DNA of 20,401 bases from Calditrichota bacterium (GCA_024276455.1 JAJRXE010000064.1:1-20401), one strand, 5' to 3'. Positions 1 through 7,367 are shown, counted from the stretch's first letter. Program-made: numbers and translations. The notes: generated by a model not told the origin, from the sequence alone.

Positions 1-188
1 ATTGGCTCTCGCATGGGTTACCTTTAATTATCTTTCGTCTTCCCAAATTAAAATAAAAATGCAGGTATTTCAAGAAGATTCAAGAAAATAATTTTTCGTT
101 TTCGGGAACACCCGGCGGAACAAAACGACCTTGCTTCGGTCTATTATTTTTGTTATTCTTACCCCCGTACGAGAAGGAGGAAGAAACC

Positions 189-1658
189 ATGGCTCTGGTG
201 ATTTACAACACCTTGACACGCAAGAAAGAAGAATTTGTTCCGTTAAAACCCGGCCGGGTTCACATATACGTGTGCGGTCCCACAGTGTACGGGCACCCGC
301 ACATTGGCCACGCCAAAAGCTACATTAGCTTCGACGCGGTGGTGCGCTATTTCCGCTATCTGGGTTACCGGGTAAAATACGTGCAGAATATTACCGATGT
401 GGGGCACCTGACCGACGACGCCGATGAGGGAGAAGACAAGATTCTGAAAAAAGCCCGGGAGGAAAAACTGGATCCCATGCAGGTGGCGGAATATTACACC
501 TGGAGCTACTTCGACGACATGCAAGCCCTGGGCGTTATTCGTCCGGACATCAGCCCCCGGGCAACCGGACACATTATTGAGCAGATTGAACTCATTAAAG
601 TGCTGCTGAAGAAAGGTTACGCCTACGAAGTGAACGGCAATGTGTATTACGATGTCACCAAATTCAAAGATTACGGGAAGTTGAGCGGACGCAAACTGGA
701 CGAACTAATGGCTGGCGCCCGGGTGGAAGTGAATCCCGAAAAACGCCATCCGGCGGATTTTGCCCTCTGGAAGCGGGCCGAACCGGGACATTTAATGCGC
801 TGGCCCAGTCCCTGGGGCGAGGGGTACCCCGGATGGCACATCGAGTGCTCCACCATGTCCATGAAGTACCTGGGAGAGACCTTCGACATTCACGGCGGCG
901 GCATCGAGAATGTCTTCCCGCACCACGAATGCGAAATTGCCCAGTCCGAAGCGGCCACCGGCAAACCGTTTGTACGTTACTGGATGCACAACAACATGGT
1001 AACCGTCAACGGTACCAAAATGGGTAAATCGCTGGGCAATTTTATTACCATTAAAGAAGCCCTGAAAAAATACACTCCCCACACCCTGCGCTATTTTGTT
1101 TTGAGCAGTCACTACCGCAGTGCGCTGGATTTCAGCGACGAAGCGCTGACGGCGGCGGAGAAAGGAATCGACAAACTGCTTGCCACCGTAAAGAACCTGC
1201 TAAAAGCACTGGGGAACGCCGGGGAGGTGAGCGACTTCACGCCCCCGTTTTCCCCGGAGGAATTCCGGAAACGTTTCGAAGAGGCGATGAACGACGACTT
1301 CAACACCCCCCGCGCCATTGCGGTGCTTTTTGATCTCTCCCGGGAGCTGAACGCCTATTTGAACCGCGCCGAAGCGCTGCACAAACCTTTCCTGGAAGAA
1401 GTGAATGTTCTGTACCAACAATTAGGCGGCGAAGTACTGGGACTTATTCCCAAAGATTTAAAAGTGGACACCGGGGCGGAATTGCAAGGCTCCATCGAAA
1501 AAATTATTCAGATTACCATCGATATCCGCAATGAGCTACGGAAAGAAAAAATGTTCAAGCTGGCCGATCGGATTCGCGACCGCCTGAGCGAGATCGGGAT
1601 CATCCTGATTGACAAGCCGGAGGGCACCACTTACGAATTCAAAGAAACCGAATCGTAG
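189..1658 (+). CDS. cysS: Cysteinyl-tRNA synthetase (class I)
   Basis: Charges tRNA-Cys with cysteine in the cytoplasm, using ATP. Seen: a 489-residue protein with the class I HIGH motif at residues 38-41 and KMGKS (KMSKS box) at 277-281. The zinc ligands expected for CysRS are all present: Cys29 (in CGPTVYG), Cys220, His245 and Glu249, with the same spacing as E. coli Cys28/Cys209/His234/Glu238. Length fits the family (about 460-490). The frame is open from 150, but I place the start at ATG 189. It has an AGAAGGAGGA ribosome site just upstream, and the protein then begins in the usual place, 28 residues before the first zinc cysteine. The gene is monocistronic as far as visible and is closed by a terminator at 1691-1724. 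Nothing is missing or odd. Confidence 0.98.
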   Translation: MALVIYNTLTRKKEEFVPLKPGRVHIYVCGPTVYGHPHIGHAKSYISFDAVVRYFRYLGYRVKYVQNITDVGHLTDDADEGEDKILKKAREEKLDPMQVAEYYTWSYFDDMQALGVIRPDISPRATGHIIEQIELIKVLLKKGYAYEVNGNVYYDVTKFKDYGKLSGRKLDELMAGARVEVNPEKRHPADFALWKRAEPGHLMRWPSPWGEGYPGWHIECSTMSMKYLGETFDIHGGGIENVFPHHECEIAQSEAATGKPFVRYWMHNNMVTVNGTKMGKSLGNFITIKEALKKYTPHTLRYFVLSSHYRSALDFSDEALTAAEKGIDKLLATVKNLLKALGNAGEVSDFTPPFSPEEFRKRFEEAMNDDFNTPRAIAVLFDLSRELNAYLNRAEALHKPFLEEVNVLYQQLGGEVLGLIPKDLKVDTGAELQGSIEKIIQITIDIRNELRKEKMFKLADRIRDRLSEIGIILIDKPEGTTYEFKETES

Positions 1659-1690
1659 ACGAAAATTCGCCGGCAAAGCCAGGGATGCGA

Positions 1691-1724
1691 AAAAAGAGCC
1701 CGAATTTTTCGGTGCTCTTTTTTT
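1691..1724 (+). terminator. Rho-independent terminator of cysS
   Basis: GAGC plus CCGAA (1696-1704) pair with TTCGG and GCTC (1708-1717) around a TTT loop, with one bulged T at 1713. The stem is preceded by A5 and followed by a run of at least seven T. It lies 32 bases after the cysS stop, the normal place for an intrinsic terminator. Confidence 0.85.
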
Positions 1725-1892
1725 GTTTCCGCCTGGTGGGCGGAGGTCAACTGGCGAAAAACAGGACAGAATCGAAGTCAGTTACTGTCGAACTTCCCAC
1801 CAAAGCAAAGAAAAGTTTCAATTCTGAAAGTTGCGAAATTTATTTTTAATGATTTAAATTTTTTGGATTTACTCCGGATTGATTTACCGCAC

Positions 1893-1920
1893 TTTTCAAT
1901 CGGCACAATTTTTGTATAAT
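1893..1920 (+). promoter_or_regulatory. Candidate sigma-70 promoter for the small transcript
   Basis: A perfect TATAAT lies at 1915-1920 with a weak TTTTCA -35 (1893-1898), spacer 16. Transcription would start near 1927, a few bases upstream of the strong hairpin. The -35 is poor, so this is moderate to low confidence. Confidence 0.4.
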
Positions 1921-1926
1921 GTTAAA

Positions 1927-2023
1927 GAGCGCTGACAAGGTTGAGAGCGTTGCGATTGTTAGGGAAAACTTTTGCATACCAGACCTCCCGTTTAATAACT
2001 CTAACGCAACGCTCTCTTTTTTT
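1927..2023 (+). ncRNA. Candidate ~95-nt small RNA or transcription attenuator
   Basis: A perfect 12-bp stem pairs GAGAGCGTTGCG (1943-1954) with CGCAACGCTCTC (2005-2016) and is followed at once by T7 (2017-2023), the form of an intrinsic terminator. The 50-nt interior is not a plain loop: TTAG (1959-1962) can pair with CTAA (2001-2004), and a GGGA...TCCC pairing is possible further in. A TATAAT box sits just upstream. This reads as a short transcript closed by its own terminator. I do not recognise 6S, SRP, tmRNA or a known riboswitch class. It could instead be only a terminator, or a leader of the downstream sigma operon, though P1 lies beyond it. Confidence 0.5.
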
Positions 2024-2178
2024 ATCTTCCCGGGTTGTTTGTTCGAAATCCCATTTCCTTTTTGGCCAGCCACTCCCCGCTTTTACTAACAGCCGGACTC
2101 CGGAGAGCTACCAAACCGGCCCTGTGCACCTCAATTTTCTTTTCCGCTAAACACCACCGAAAAAGATTTTTTGCTTCC

Positions 2179-2207
2179 GCAAGTTTTTAATTACATTGCT
2201 GTCTAAT
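2179..2207 (+). promoter_or_regulatory. ECF-type promoter P1 (sigma gene)
   Basis: GCAAGTTTT (2179-2187), 12 bases, then TGTCTAAT (2200-2207). Read as -35 GCAAGTT and -10 TCTAAT, the spacer is 16, as in sigma-E/ECF promoters. The identical motif with identical spacing recurs at 2797-2825. It overlaps the most upstream possible start of the sigma gene (TTG 2196), so translation should begin further down. Confidence 0.65.
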
Positions 2208-2234
2208 GGGTTAAAACGAGACAACAGCGAGACG

Positions 2235-2795
2235 GTGGTGGAAAAAAAGAAAAAGGATTTCGAGCTCATTTACGACCAGAACGCCCAAATGGTGTTAAAT
2301 TTGTGTTACCGGATGACCGGAGACGAACAAAGCGCCCGCGATCTGGCCCAGGACATCTGGTTAAAGATTTTTCAAAAGCTCGATACTTTCGAAGGGAAAT
2401 CGGCTGTTTCCACCTGGATTTACCGAATTGCCTTAAACCACATTTACAATTATTTCAAACAGGAAAAAAGACGGAAATGGCACCAGATTCTGGAACAGGA
2501 TCTTCGACAAATTTTTACCAAAGAGGACCATTCCCTGGAGCAACGGAGTGACAGTGAGGAATCCGGGCCGCTGTCGAAGCTGGAAAAGAAAGAACGAGAG
2601 AAGATTGTCTGGCGCTGCATTCAAAAACTGCCCCCGAAACAACGTATTCCGTTCATCCTGTTTCGCTACGAATCGCTGAGCTACCAGGAAATTGCCACCT
2701 TGCTCAATCTTTCCTTAGCGGCAGTGGAATCGCGCTTGCATCGGGCCAAACAGAATCTACAGAAATTACTGGAACCTTATTTAGAAGAAATATGA
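2235..2795 (+). CDS. ECF-family RNA polymerase sigma factor
   Basis: Directs RNA polymerase to stress promoters. The visible protein has region 2 early on, with 'DLAQDIWLKIFQKLDTFEGKSAVSTW' type sequence including the -10 recognition helix. Region 4 is near the C terminus, with a helix-turn-helix around LSYQEIATLLNLS and an ESRLHRAK recognition helix. There is no sigma 1.1 or 3, as expected for ECF sigmas (about 180-200 aa). The frame is open from TTG 2196, but P1 overlaps that codon, so I favour GTG 2235 or 2238 (186/185 aa). The ribosome site is weak in either case. It is followed by its predicted zinc-finger anti-sigma factor, and P2 starts right at its stop codon. It is probably autoregulated. 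The exact ECF group is not assigned. Confidence 0.92.
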   Translation: MVEKKKKDFELIYDQNAQMVLNLCYRMTGDEQSARDLAQDIWLKIFQKLDTFEGKSAVSTWIYRIALNHIYNYFKQEKRRKWHQILEQDLRQIFTKEDHSLEQRSDSEESGPLSKLEKKEREKIVWRCIQKLPPKQRIPFILFRYESLSYQEIATLLNLSLAAVESRLHRAKQNLQKLLEPYLEEI

Positions 2796-2796
2796 C

Positions 2797-2825
2797 GCAA
2801 GTTTTCATCGGTGAGGATGTCTAAT
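2797..2825 (+). promoter_or_regulatory. ECF-type promoter P2 (anti-sigma and sensor genes)
   Basis: GCAAGTTTT (2797-2805), 12 bases, TGTCTAAT (2818-2825): all 17 fixed positions and the spacing match P1. It begins two bases after the sigma stop codon and lies 27 bases before the anti-sigma ATG. This suggests the sigma factor separately boosts its anti-sigma factor and the two helical sensor/effector genes. Confidence 0.65.
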
Positions 2826-2852
2826 TAATCAGATAAAGAGAGCGAACGGAAA

Positions 2853-3320
2853 ATGAAACGCATTCATTTAAAAAACCATTTTTTTAGCTGGTGGGAAGAG
2901 CGGTTGCCTCCCCGGGAGAAAGAAAAGATCGACCGGCACCTGCAGGAATGCCGGGTTTGCCGGGAATATTTTGAGCAGATGAAGGCGTTGCTGGATCCAC
3001 CGGAGGCGAGTCACCTCCCCACTTTGCCGATTCAACCCTGGGAAAAAACGCGGTTGTTCTCTCGCCTGGAGAGTGAACAGCCGACATCTCCTTACGGTCA
3101 GGCCCTGGAAAAATGGAAAGATTCGCTGGCCTGGGTGGCTATTTCCCTTCTGGCGCTGCTCTCGGGATTCTGGTTGGCCCAGAATCTTCCGGAAAAACAA
3201 CAAGCGGCCGCCGAGGAACTTGCTTTCACCGAATCGCTTCAGGCAGTTAACGAAACCAGTTTTGATGAAATTTTTGAACAGTTGGTCAGTTCGCTAAGTG
3301 AGGAAAATCATGAAAATTAA
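2853..3320 (+). CDS. Zinc-finger (zf-HC2) transmembrane anti-sigma factor
   Basis: Predicted to hold the upstream ECF sigma factor inactive at the inner membrane. Seen: 155 residues. A cytoplasmic N-terminal zinc-binding anti-sigma motif, His29-x3-Cys33-x2-Cys36 (HLQECRVC), is followed by a linker and one membrane span at about 91-109. A short 45-residue acidic tail would lie in the periplasm. Order sigma then anti-sigma is classic for ECF pairs. Its 3' end overlaps the start of the next gene by 11 bp, indicating translational coupling to the sensor. Transcription probably comes from both P1 and P2. Confidence 0.88.
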   Translation: MKRIHLKNHFFSWWEERLPPREKEKIDRHLQECRVCREYFEQMKALLDPPEASHLPTLPIQPWEKTRLFSRLESEQPTSPYGQALEKWKDSLAWVAISLLALLSGFWLAQNLPEKQQAAAEELAFTESLQAVNETSFDEIFEQLVSSLSEENHEN

Positions 3321-3816
3321 AATACTCGTCGGTATCCTGGTATTTTTGATTGTATTGAATCTGGTGGTATTGGGCCACTACATTTACTACCAGATTCTGG
3401 AGCCGTCCCGGGCGCTCACGCCCAGCCGCTCGGAAATGATGAAAATGCCCAAGCACCGCCTGCACCTGGACAAGGAACAGAGAATCCAGATGCTGAAACT
3501 TCGCCAACGTTTTCGGGGCGAGATTGAACCGCTGCGACTGCAAATCGTCCGGCTGCGGGGTGAGATTGCCGAGCAGTTAACCAACAACCGGGTGGATTGG
3601 GAAAAAATCGACCGCAATTTACAGGAGATTGGCCGTTTGCAAGCGGAAATCGAGAAAAAGGCGATTGTAATGCTGCTGGAAACCCGCCAATTTCTAAAAG
3701 CCGATCAAATTAAAATCATTTACCGGTGGATGACTTCTTCGATGCAACGTCACCACATGCCCCATCGTCCCATGCCGCCGAAACCGCCGGTAAACGAAAA
3801 TCCGAAACCAAACTAA
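3310..3816 (+). CDS. Membrane-anchored periplasmic heavy-metal-sensor / CpxP-like protein
   Basis: Likely senses envelope or metal stress for the sigma/anti-sigma pair. From ATG 3310 (168 aa) it has an N-terminal signal anchor (about residues 4-24), then a helical periplasmic domain. The domain begins HLDKEQRIQMLKLR and has repeated 'LRLQIVRLRGEI' and 'EIGRLQAEIEKK' helices ending in a LxxxQxxxI-type helix ('LKADQIKIIY'). This is the layout of the Metal_resist/CnrX and CpxP/Spy group. The tail is rich in Met, His and Pro (MQRHHMPHRPM). The frame also opens at GTG 3298, but GAGGAAA sits well placed for ATG 3310. It overlaps the anti-sigma gene by 11 bp. The metal or stress sensed is not known from sequence. 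Confidence 0.78.
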   Translation: MKIKILVGILVFLIVLNLVVLGHYIYYQILEPSRALTPSRSEMMKMPKHRLHLDKEQRIQMLKLRQRFRGEIEPLRLQIVRLRGEIAEQLTNNRVDWEKIDRNLQEIGRLQAEIEKKAIVMLLETRQFLKADQIKIIYRWMTSSMQRHHMPHRPMPPKPPVNENPKPN

Positions 3817-3832
3817 AACAACTAAACCCAAT

Positions 3833-3840
3833 AAAGGAGG
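3833..3840 (+). promoter_or_regulatory. Strong ribosome binding site of the Spy-like gene
   Basis: AAAGGAGG, near-perfect complement to the 16S rRNA tail, 6 bases before ATG 3847. It is stronger than the sites of the other genes in the module and fits high-level synthesis of a secreted effector protein. Confidence 0.6.
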
Positions 3841-3846
3841 TACGTC

Positions 3847-4338
3847 ATGAAACGTACTATTGCCGTAATGTTAACCCTCATTCTCACCAGCCTCACCCTG
3901 GTTAGTCTGGTGCAGGCCCAACAACCGGGACCGCCGCCGTTTGCTCCCCAGAAACCCGGAATGCCAATGATGCGCCTGCTCAATTTAACCGCTGAGCAGC
4001 AAAGTCAAATCAGCGACTTGCGCCTGCAATTGCAGAAAGAGATGCTGCCTTTGCGAAGCGAGCTGATGACCAAACGCAATGAGCTGAAGCTCCTCATGAC
4101 CGCCGAAAAACCGGACATGGGCAAAATCAACCGGAAAATCGAGGAAATCTCCAAAATTCGGACCGAAATTCAGAAAAAACGGGTGGCGCATCGTCTTAAA
4201 ATTCGCAGCCTGTTAACGGAGGAACAGAGAAAAATTTTCGACACCCAAATTCTCTCCGGTCACCACGGGAAACACCACGGCGGTGGGCACCCCATGATGC
4301 CGGGAAAAATGGGTAAGAAAGGACACGGTTGCCGCTAA
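3847..4338 (+). CDS. Secreted Spy/CpxP-like protein with His-rich tail
   Basis: Probably a periplasmic chaperone or metal-binding effector of the stress module. Seen: 163 aa with a classical signal peptide (cleavage about VQA|QQP near residue 25), a Pro/Met-rich spacer and two LTxxQ motifs (LTAEQ, LTEEQ). The motifs bracket a charged long-helix region, the hallmark of the LTXXQ (Spy/CpxP) family. The C-terminal 26 residues are dominated by His, Gly, Met and Lys (GHHGKHHGGGH) with a penultimate Cys, suggesting metal binding. It is preceded by a strong ribosome site and lies 30 bp after the membrane-anchored paralogue-like gene. It is last in the operon before a terminator. Substrate or metal cannot be told from sequence. 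Confidence 0.82.
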   Translation: MKRTIAVMLTLILTSLTLVSLVQAQQPGPPPFAPQKPGMPMMRLLNLTAEQQSQISDLRLQLQKEMLPLRSELMTKRNELKLLMTAEKPDMGKINRKIEEISKIRTEIQKKRVAHRLKIRSLLTEEQRKIFDTQILSGHHGKHHGGGHPMMPGKMGKKGHGCR

Positions 4339-4356
4339 GACGAGCCGTAACGGAAC

Positions 4357-4391
4357 AAATGCCCGGTGTAACCGCCGGGCATTTTTATTTT
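4357..4391 (+). terminator. Rho-independent terminator of the stress operon
   Basis: AAATGCCCGG (4357-4366) pairs with CCGGGCATTT (4375-4384) around an 8-base loop, followed by TTATTTTT. Because the 5' side is A-rich, it may also work weakly for the convergent gene on the minus strand. Confidence 0.88.
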
Positions 4392-4415
4392 TCTCAACTC
4401 GCTGCGCCGCCTCAC

Positions 4416-4435
4416 CACGGTTTCACGAAACCGTG
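4416..4435 (-). repeat. Perfect hairpin over a stop codon
   Basis: CACGGTTT and AAACCGTG (8-bp arms, loop CACG) overlap the stop codon of the kinase-like gene. It lacks its own T-run, but lies only about 32 bases from the bidirectional-looking hairpin 4357-4384. It may protect the mRNA 3' end or assist termination on the minus strand. Confidence 0.5.
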
Positions 4436-5526
4436 CCGGGCAACGGAAAAGTAAACCGAACCGTCATCAGTTCTTTGCGGCCGGTAATTTCCAGATATCC
4501 CTGATTCCGCTTTAAACAATAGGCTAAAAAGGCCCCATCGATTCCCTCAAGCTGTTGCTGTAAAAATTGCACCGCATTGCCCTGCATGCTAAAAGGAAAA
4601 TGCAAATCCAGCTCGTCGGGAATACGAAAATCGCCCAAAAAACGAATATTGAATCCCACTTCGTGATTTTCGAAAAAGCTGTTAATGTTAAAAATATATT
4701 CCTGATCCTCGTCCACAAATTTTCGCATGAAGTGGTAACACTCGCTGAATATGCCGCTAATGAGCAAGTAGTACATGCGAAACTGCGGAATGTTCTCGGC
4801 GTAATTTTCTTTTTTCTGCACCTGGTGTTTAAAAAACAGATCGCAATTCAGGAATTTGATTTCTTCCCGCAACAGGCGATTAAAATTCACCTCAATCGGT
4901 TGCTGATACAGTTCGTTTACAACCTTAAAACTCAAATTCTCGATAATGGACTGTATTTTAAATCCCATTTTAAGGACTTCATCCAACCCGTTGATATCGC
5001 TGTATTTGTACCCCAGCAACTCCACGCGACCGGTCAGGGTGCCCAGCGGGCCATTAATATTGTGAATCAAGCCAGGCAACAGCTTGCCCAGAAAGATCAG
5101 ATGTTTGTCCACCGGCGGAATGCATACCCGGTCCTGGCTCACGCCGGACTTTACAAACGCCATCAGGGATTTGATTTGTCCCCGCTCTTTTTTAATCCGG
5201 AAATAGGTTTCGTAAGGACCATTTTCATGTCCCTCGACGTCCAGCCAGTAAAAATTTTTAATCAAGTATTCCTTATGCTGGAAATTTCCCAGAAAATCCT
5301 GCAAGGTTAGTTGATTGGGGCGCAGGAAATTCGTTTCGAAATGAAACGAGTCGATGTTGATTTCGCTCCAACCCAAAAAATTGCGGTGCCCGGGGTGAAT
5401 ATCCACCAGTTTCCATTTTGGCGAGAAAACAAGCAAATGGAGGTCGGAAAAATTTAAAAACAAATCAAGTTGCGAGGTACCAATTCCATTCATGGTCTCA
5501 TCAATCCTTTGTGCTGACAAAAACAT
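4423..5526 (-). CDS. Divergent histidine-kinase-like protein, ATPase domain eroded
   Basis: A 367-residue soluble protein. Residues about 20-130 look like a PAS-type sensor domain. Residues 142-205 resemble a dimerisation/phosphoacceptor helix pair with an H-box at His155 (HNINGPLGTLTGRVELL), close to the HEINNPL form of NtrB-like kinases. The C-terminal part ends like a HATPase domain (strand-strand-'VRFTFPLP'). I cannot find the N-box Asn residues, a DxGxG G1 box or a Gly-rich G2 box: the matching place reads EGIDGAFLAYCLKRNQG. It may therefore be a pseudo-kinase, a phosphotransfer scaffold or a very divergent kinase. No response regulator lies nearby. The start is uncertain (ATG 5526 with a weak ribosome site, or ATG 5493). 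Confidence 0.65.
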   Translation of the reverse strand: MFLSAQRIDETMNGIGTSQLDLFLNFSDLHLLVFSPKWKLVDIHPGHRNFLGWSEINIDSFHFETNFLRPNQLTLQDFLGNFQHKEYLIKNFYWLDVEGHENGPYETYFRIKKERGQIKSLMAFVKSGVSQDRVCIPPVDKHLIFLGKLLPGLIHNINGPLGTLTGRVELLGYKYSDINGLDEVLKMGFKIQSIIENLSFKVVNELYQQPIEVNFNRLLREEIKFLNCDLFFKHQVQKKENYAENIPQFRMYYLLISGIFSECYHFMRKFVDEDQEYIFNINSFFENHEVGFNIRFLGDFRIPDELDLHFPFSMQGNAVQFLQQQLEGIDGAFLAYCLKRNQGYLEITGRKELMTVRFTFPLPGTVS

Positions 5527-5666
5527 TCATTCTCATCGTGTGGCCGCGCCCGGGTATTTCTTCTAAATATACTGAGTTCACCGGAAAAAATAAAGCAAGA
5601 CTTCACAATTTTGACTGGATCCGCTCCCCGAATCTCTTCCCGACCTGGAGCGGGTCTTCCCGTCTG

Positions 5667-7367
5667 TTACGCTTTGTCCGGGAACAGCTCCTTTAATTCC
5701 TCCGGCCGAGGCGGTTTGGTCAGGTAGCTTACCACCACCAGACTGACGATGGAAAAAATCAGAGCCGGGTAAATCAAGGGGATTCCCCAGGGATCGCCGT
5801 TGGGGTCGCCCGCCGGCACCATAATGGAGGGCCAGATGTAACCGGCCGATTTCAAGAAAATGGTGATCAGAGCGCCACCGACAATGGACGCCAATCCGCC
5901 CGCCCGGGTAGCCCGCTTCCAGGCCAGGGCCGCCAGCAATGCCGGCGTAATGGATACCCCGTAAATGGTGTAGGCAAAGTAACTCATCTCCAGCACCGAG
6001 GTAAGGTTAGTGGCCAAATAATAAGCCACCACTCCCAGCACAATAATCATGACTTTCTGCATCATGACCATGGTTTTTTGCGACGCCTCGGGATTGATCA
6101 TCTCCTGGTAGATATCTCGCATGATATTGGTGGTGGGCGAGAGCAAATAGTTCATCCCGGTGGAAATAACCACCGCCACCGCCGCGCCCAACAGCAATAC
6201 GCCCACAATCATCCAGATTCCGCCCCGATCGGCAATGGTTTGAGCCGCTTTTAACACAATGGACGCAGGATCAAGGCCCTTCTCGCGGATCAGGCGATTT
6301 AGCTGCTCCAGACTCTGAGGTTGTCCGCCGGCAAACAAATCGTTGTTAATCCGCGGTAACTGATCCGGTTTGATGTTGCCGTTTTGTACTTCCTGCTCCA
6401 CCTGACGAATCAGGGCATCGGGGATTTCCGCACTTTGAATCTGCCCGTTTTCCACCTGGGCTTTTACCCGGGTGAGAATCTCAAATTCCTTAATCGGCTC
6501 CCAGAAGTAAGAAGCCGCAAAAATGGCAATCACAATCACCACTGTTTCCACTACAATGGTACCCACCACCCACAATGCCACCGCTTGTTTGGCATCTTTA
6601 GGGGTGCGGGCGCTGTAAAATTTCTGGTACATGCTCTGCACTCCCAGCAGCAGAAACATGGTGGCCAGGAAATAACTTCCCGCCTTCAGCAGCGGATGGG
6701 CACCGAAATCTTTATTGAACACGGCAAAATGTTGCGCCGGCAGAGTCTGTACCGCCGCCTCCCATCCACCGGCAATGTGGTACATCACCGGCGCCGCCAG
6801 GACCGAGGCGGTAAGAATGATGATTCCGTTGGGCAAATCGGTGTAAGCCACCGCCACCATGCCGGCGGCCGCCGTGAAGATGATGACAAACGCCGCAGTA
6901 ATAAATTGCCCCAGCTCCACGCTAATCGCCCCCTTGCTCACCACATTCAAAATGTAGCCACCGGCCCGAAACTGGTAACTGACAATGGCGGTAAAGCTAA
7001 TAATCAGCGCCAGTGCTCCGAAAAGGCGGGCAAAGCGCCCGTAACGCACCTCCAGAATGTCGCCGATGGTGTATTTGCCAAAGGTGCGGATTTTTCCGGC
7101 CAAAAAGTAAATAATAATAATTCCCACCCAGGCGCCCGCCGGTAACCAGAGGCTGGACCACCCCGCCTTGGCGGCATATTCCGCTCCGGCAATAAAGGTT
7201 CCCGAACCGATCCAGGTGCAAATCAGGGTAAACACCATTACCCGCACACTGAGCGACCGGCCGGCCACCATCATTTCTTCCTGGGTTTTGACCTTTTTCG
7301 AACGGTAAAAATTGAATCCCATTAACACAAACAGGTAGGCAAGAATCAGGTAAAGATACCAGCTCAT
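5667..7367 (-). CDS. Sodium:solute symporter (SSS family)
   Basis: Inner-membrane Na+-coupled uptake carrier, substrate unknown. Seen: 566 residues, about 13 hydrophobic spans, with an SSS-like N terminus (YLILAYLFVLMGFNFYRS then a FxxAGRSL-type segment), WIGSGTFIAGAEYAAKAG and GKYTIGDILEVRYG. The 'STGMNYLLSPTTNIMRDIYQ' helix near 402-421 matches the family MSTADSQLL..TRDIY region that contributes to Na+ binding. The loop between the spans near 267-288 and 383-404 is enlarged to about 90 mostly polar residues (see finding). The start at ATG 7367 has an AGGAGG site 5 bases upstream. A consensus promoter lies at 7429-7457, giving a leader of about 55 nt. Confidence 0.9.
   Translation of the reverse strand: MSWYLYLILAYLFVLMGFNFYRSKKVKTQEEMMVAGRSLSVRVMVFTLICTWIGSGTFIAGAEYAAKAGWSSLWLPAGAWVGIIIIYFLAGKIRTFGKYTIGDILEVRYGRFARLFGALALIISFTAIVSYQFRAGGYILNVVSKGAISVELGQFITAAFVIIFTAAAGMVAVAYTDLPNGIIILTASVLAAPVMYHIAGGWEAAVQTLPAQHFAVFNKDFGAHPLLKAGSYFLATMFLLLGVQSMYQKFYSARTPKDAKQAVALWVVGTIVVETVVIVIAIFAASYFWEPIKEFEILTRVKAQVENGQIQSAEIPDALIRQVEQEVQNGNIKPDQLPRINNDLFAGGQPQSLEQLNRLIREKGLDPASIVLKAAQTIADRGGIWMIVGVLLLGAAVAVVISTGMNYLLSPTTNIMRDIYQEMINPEASQKTMVMMQKVMIIVLGVVAYYLATNLTSVLEMSYFAYTIYGVSITPALLAALAWKRATRAGGLASIVGGALITIFLKSAGYIWPSIMVPAGDPNGDPWGIPLIYPALIFSIVSLVVVSYLTKPPRPEELKELFPDKA

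Larger units (their letters stand above)
1659..2234. other. Gene-free interval between cysS and the sigma factor gene
   Basis: No convincing coding frame. It contains the cysS terminator (1691-1724), an AT-rich stretch (1830-1870), the candidate small RNA with its TATAAT box (1915-2023) and, at its end, the ECF-type promoter P1 (2179-2207). The 150 bases between 2024 and 2178 show only short weak inverted repeats. Confidence 0.7.

Noticed and set aside
140..152. TATTTTTG upstream of cysS as a Bacteroidetes-type -7 box
   Set aside because: No matching upstream TTTG element at the right distance, and AT-rich sequence makes such words common.
4567..5310. Long plus-strand open frame of 247 codons inside the kinase-like gene
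   Set aside because: It lies antisense to a frame with recognisable H-box and PAS-like sequence, its own translation has no domain and it has no ribosome site. It is a shadow frame.
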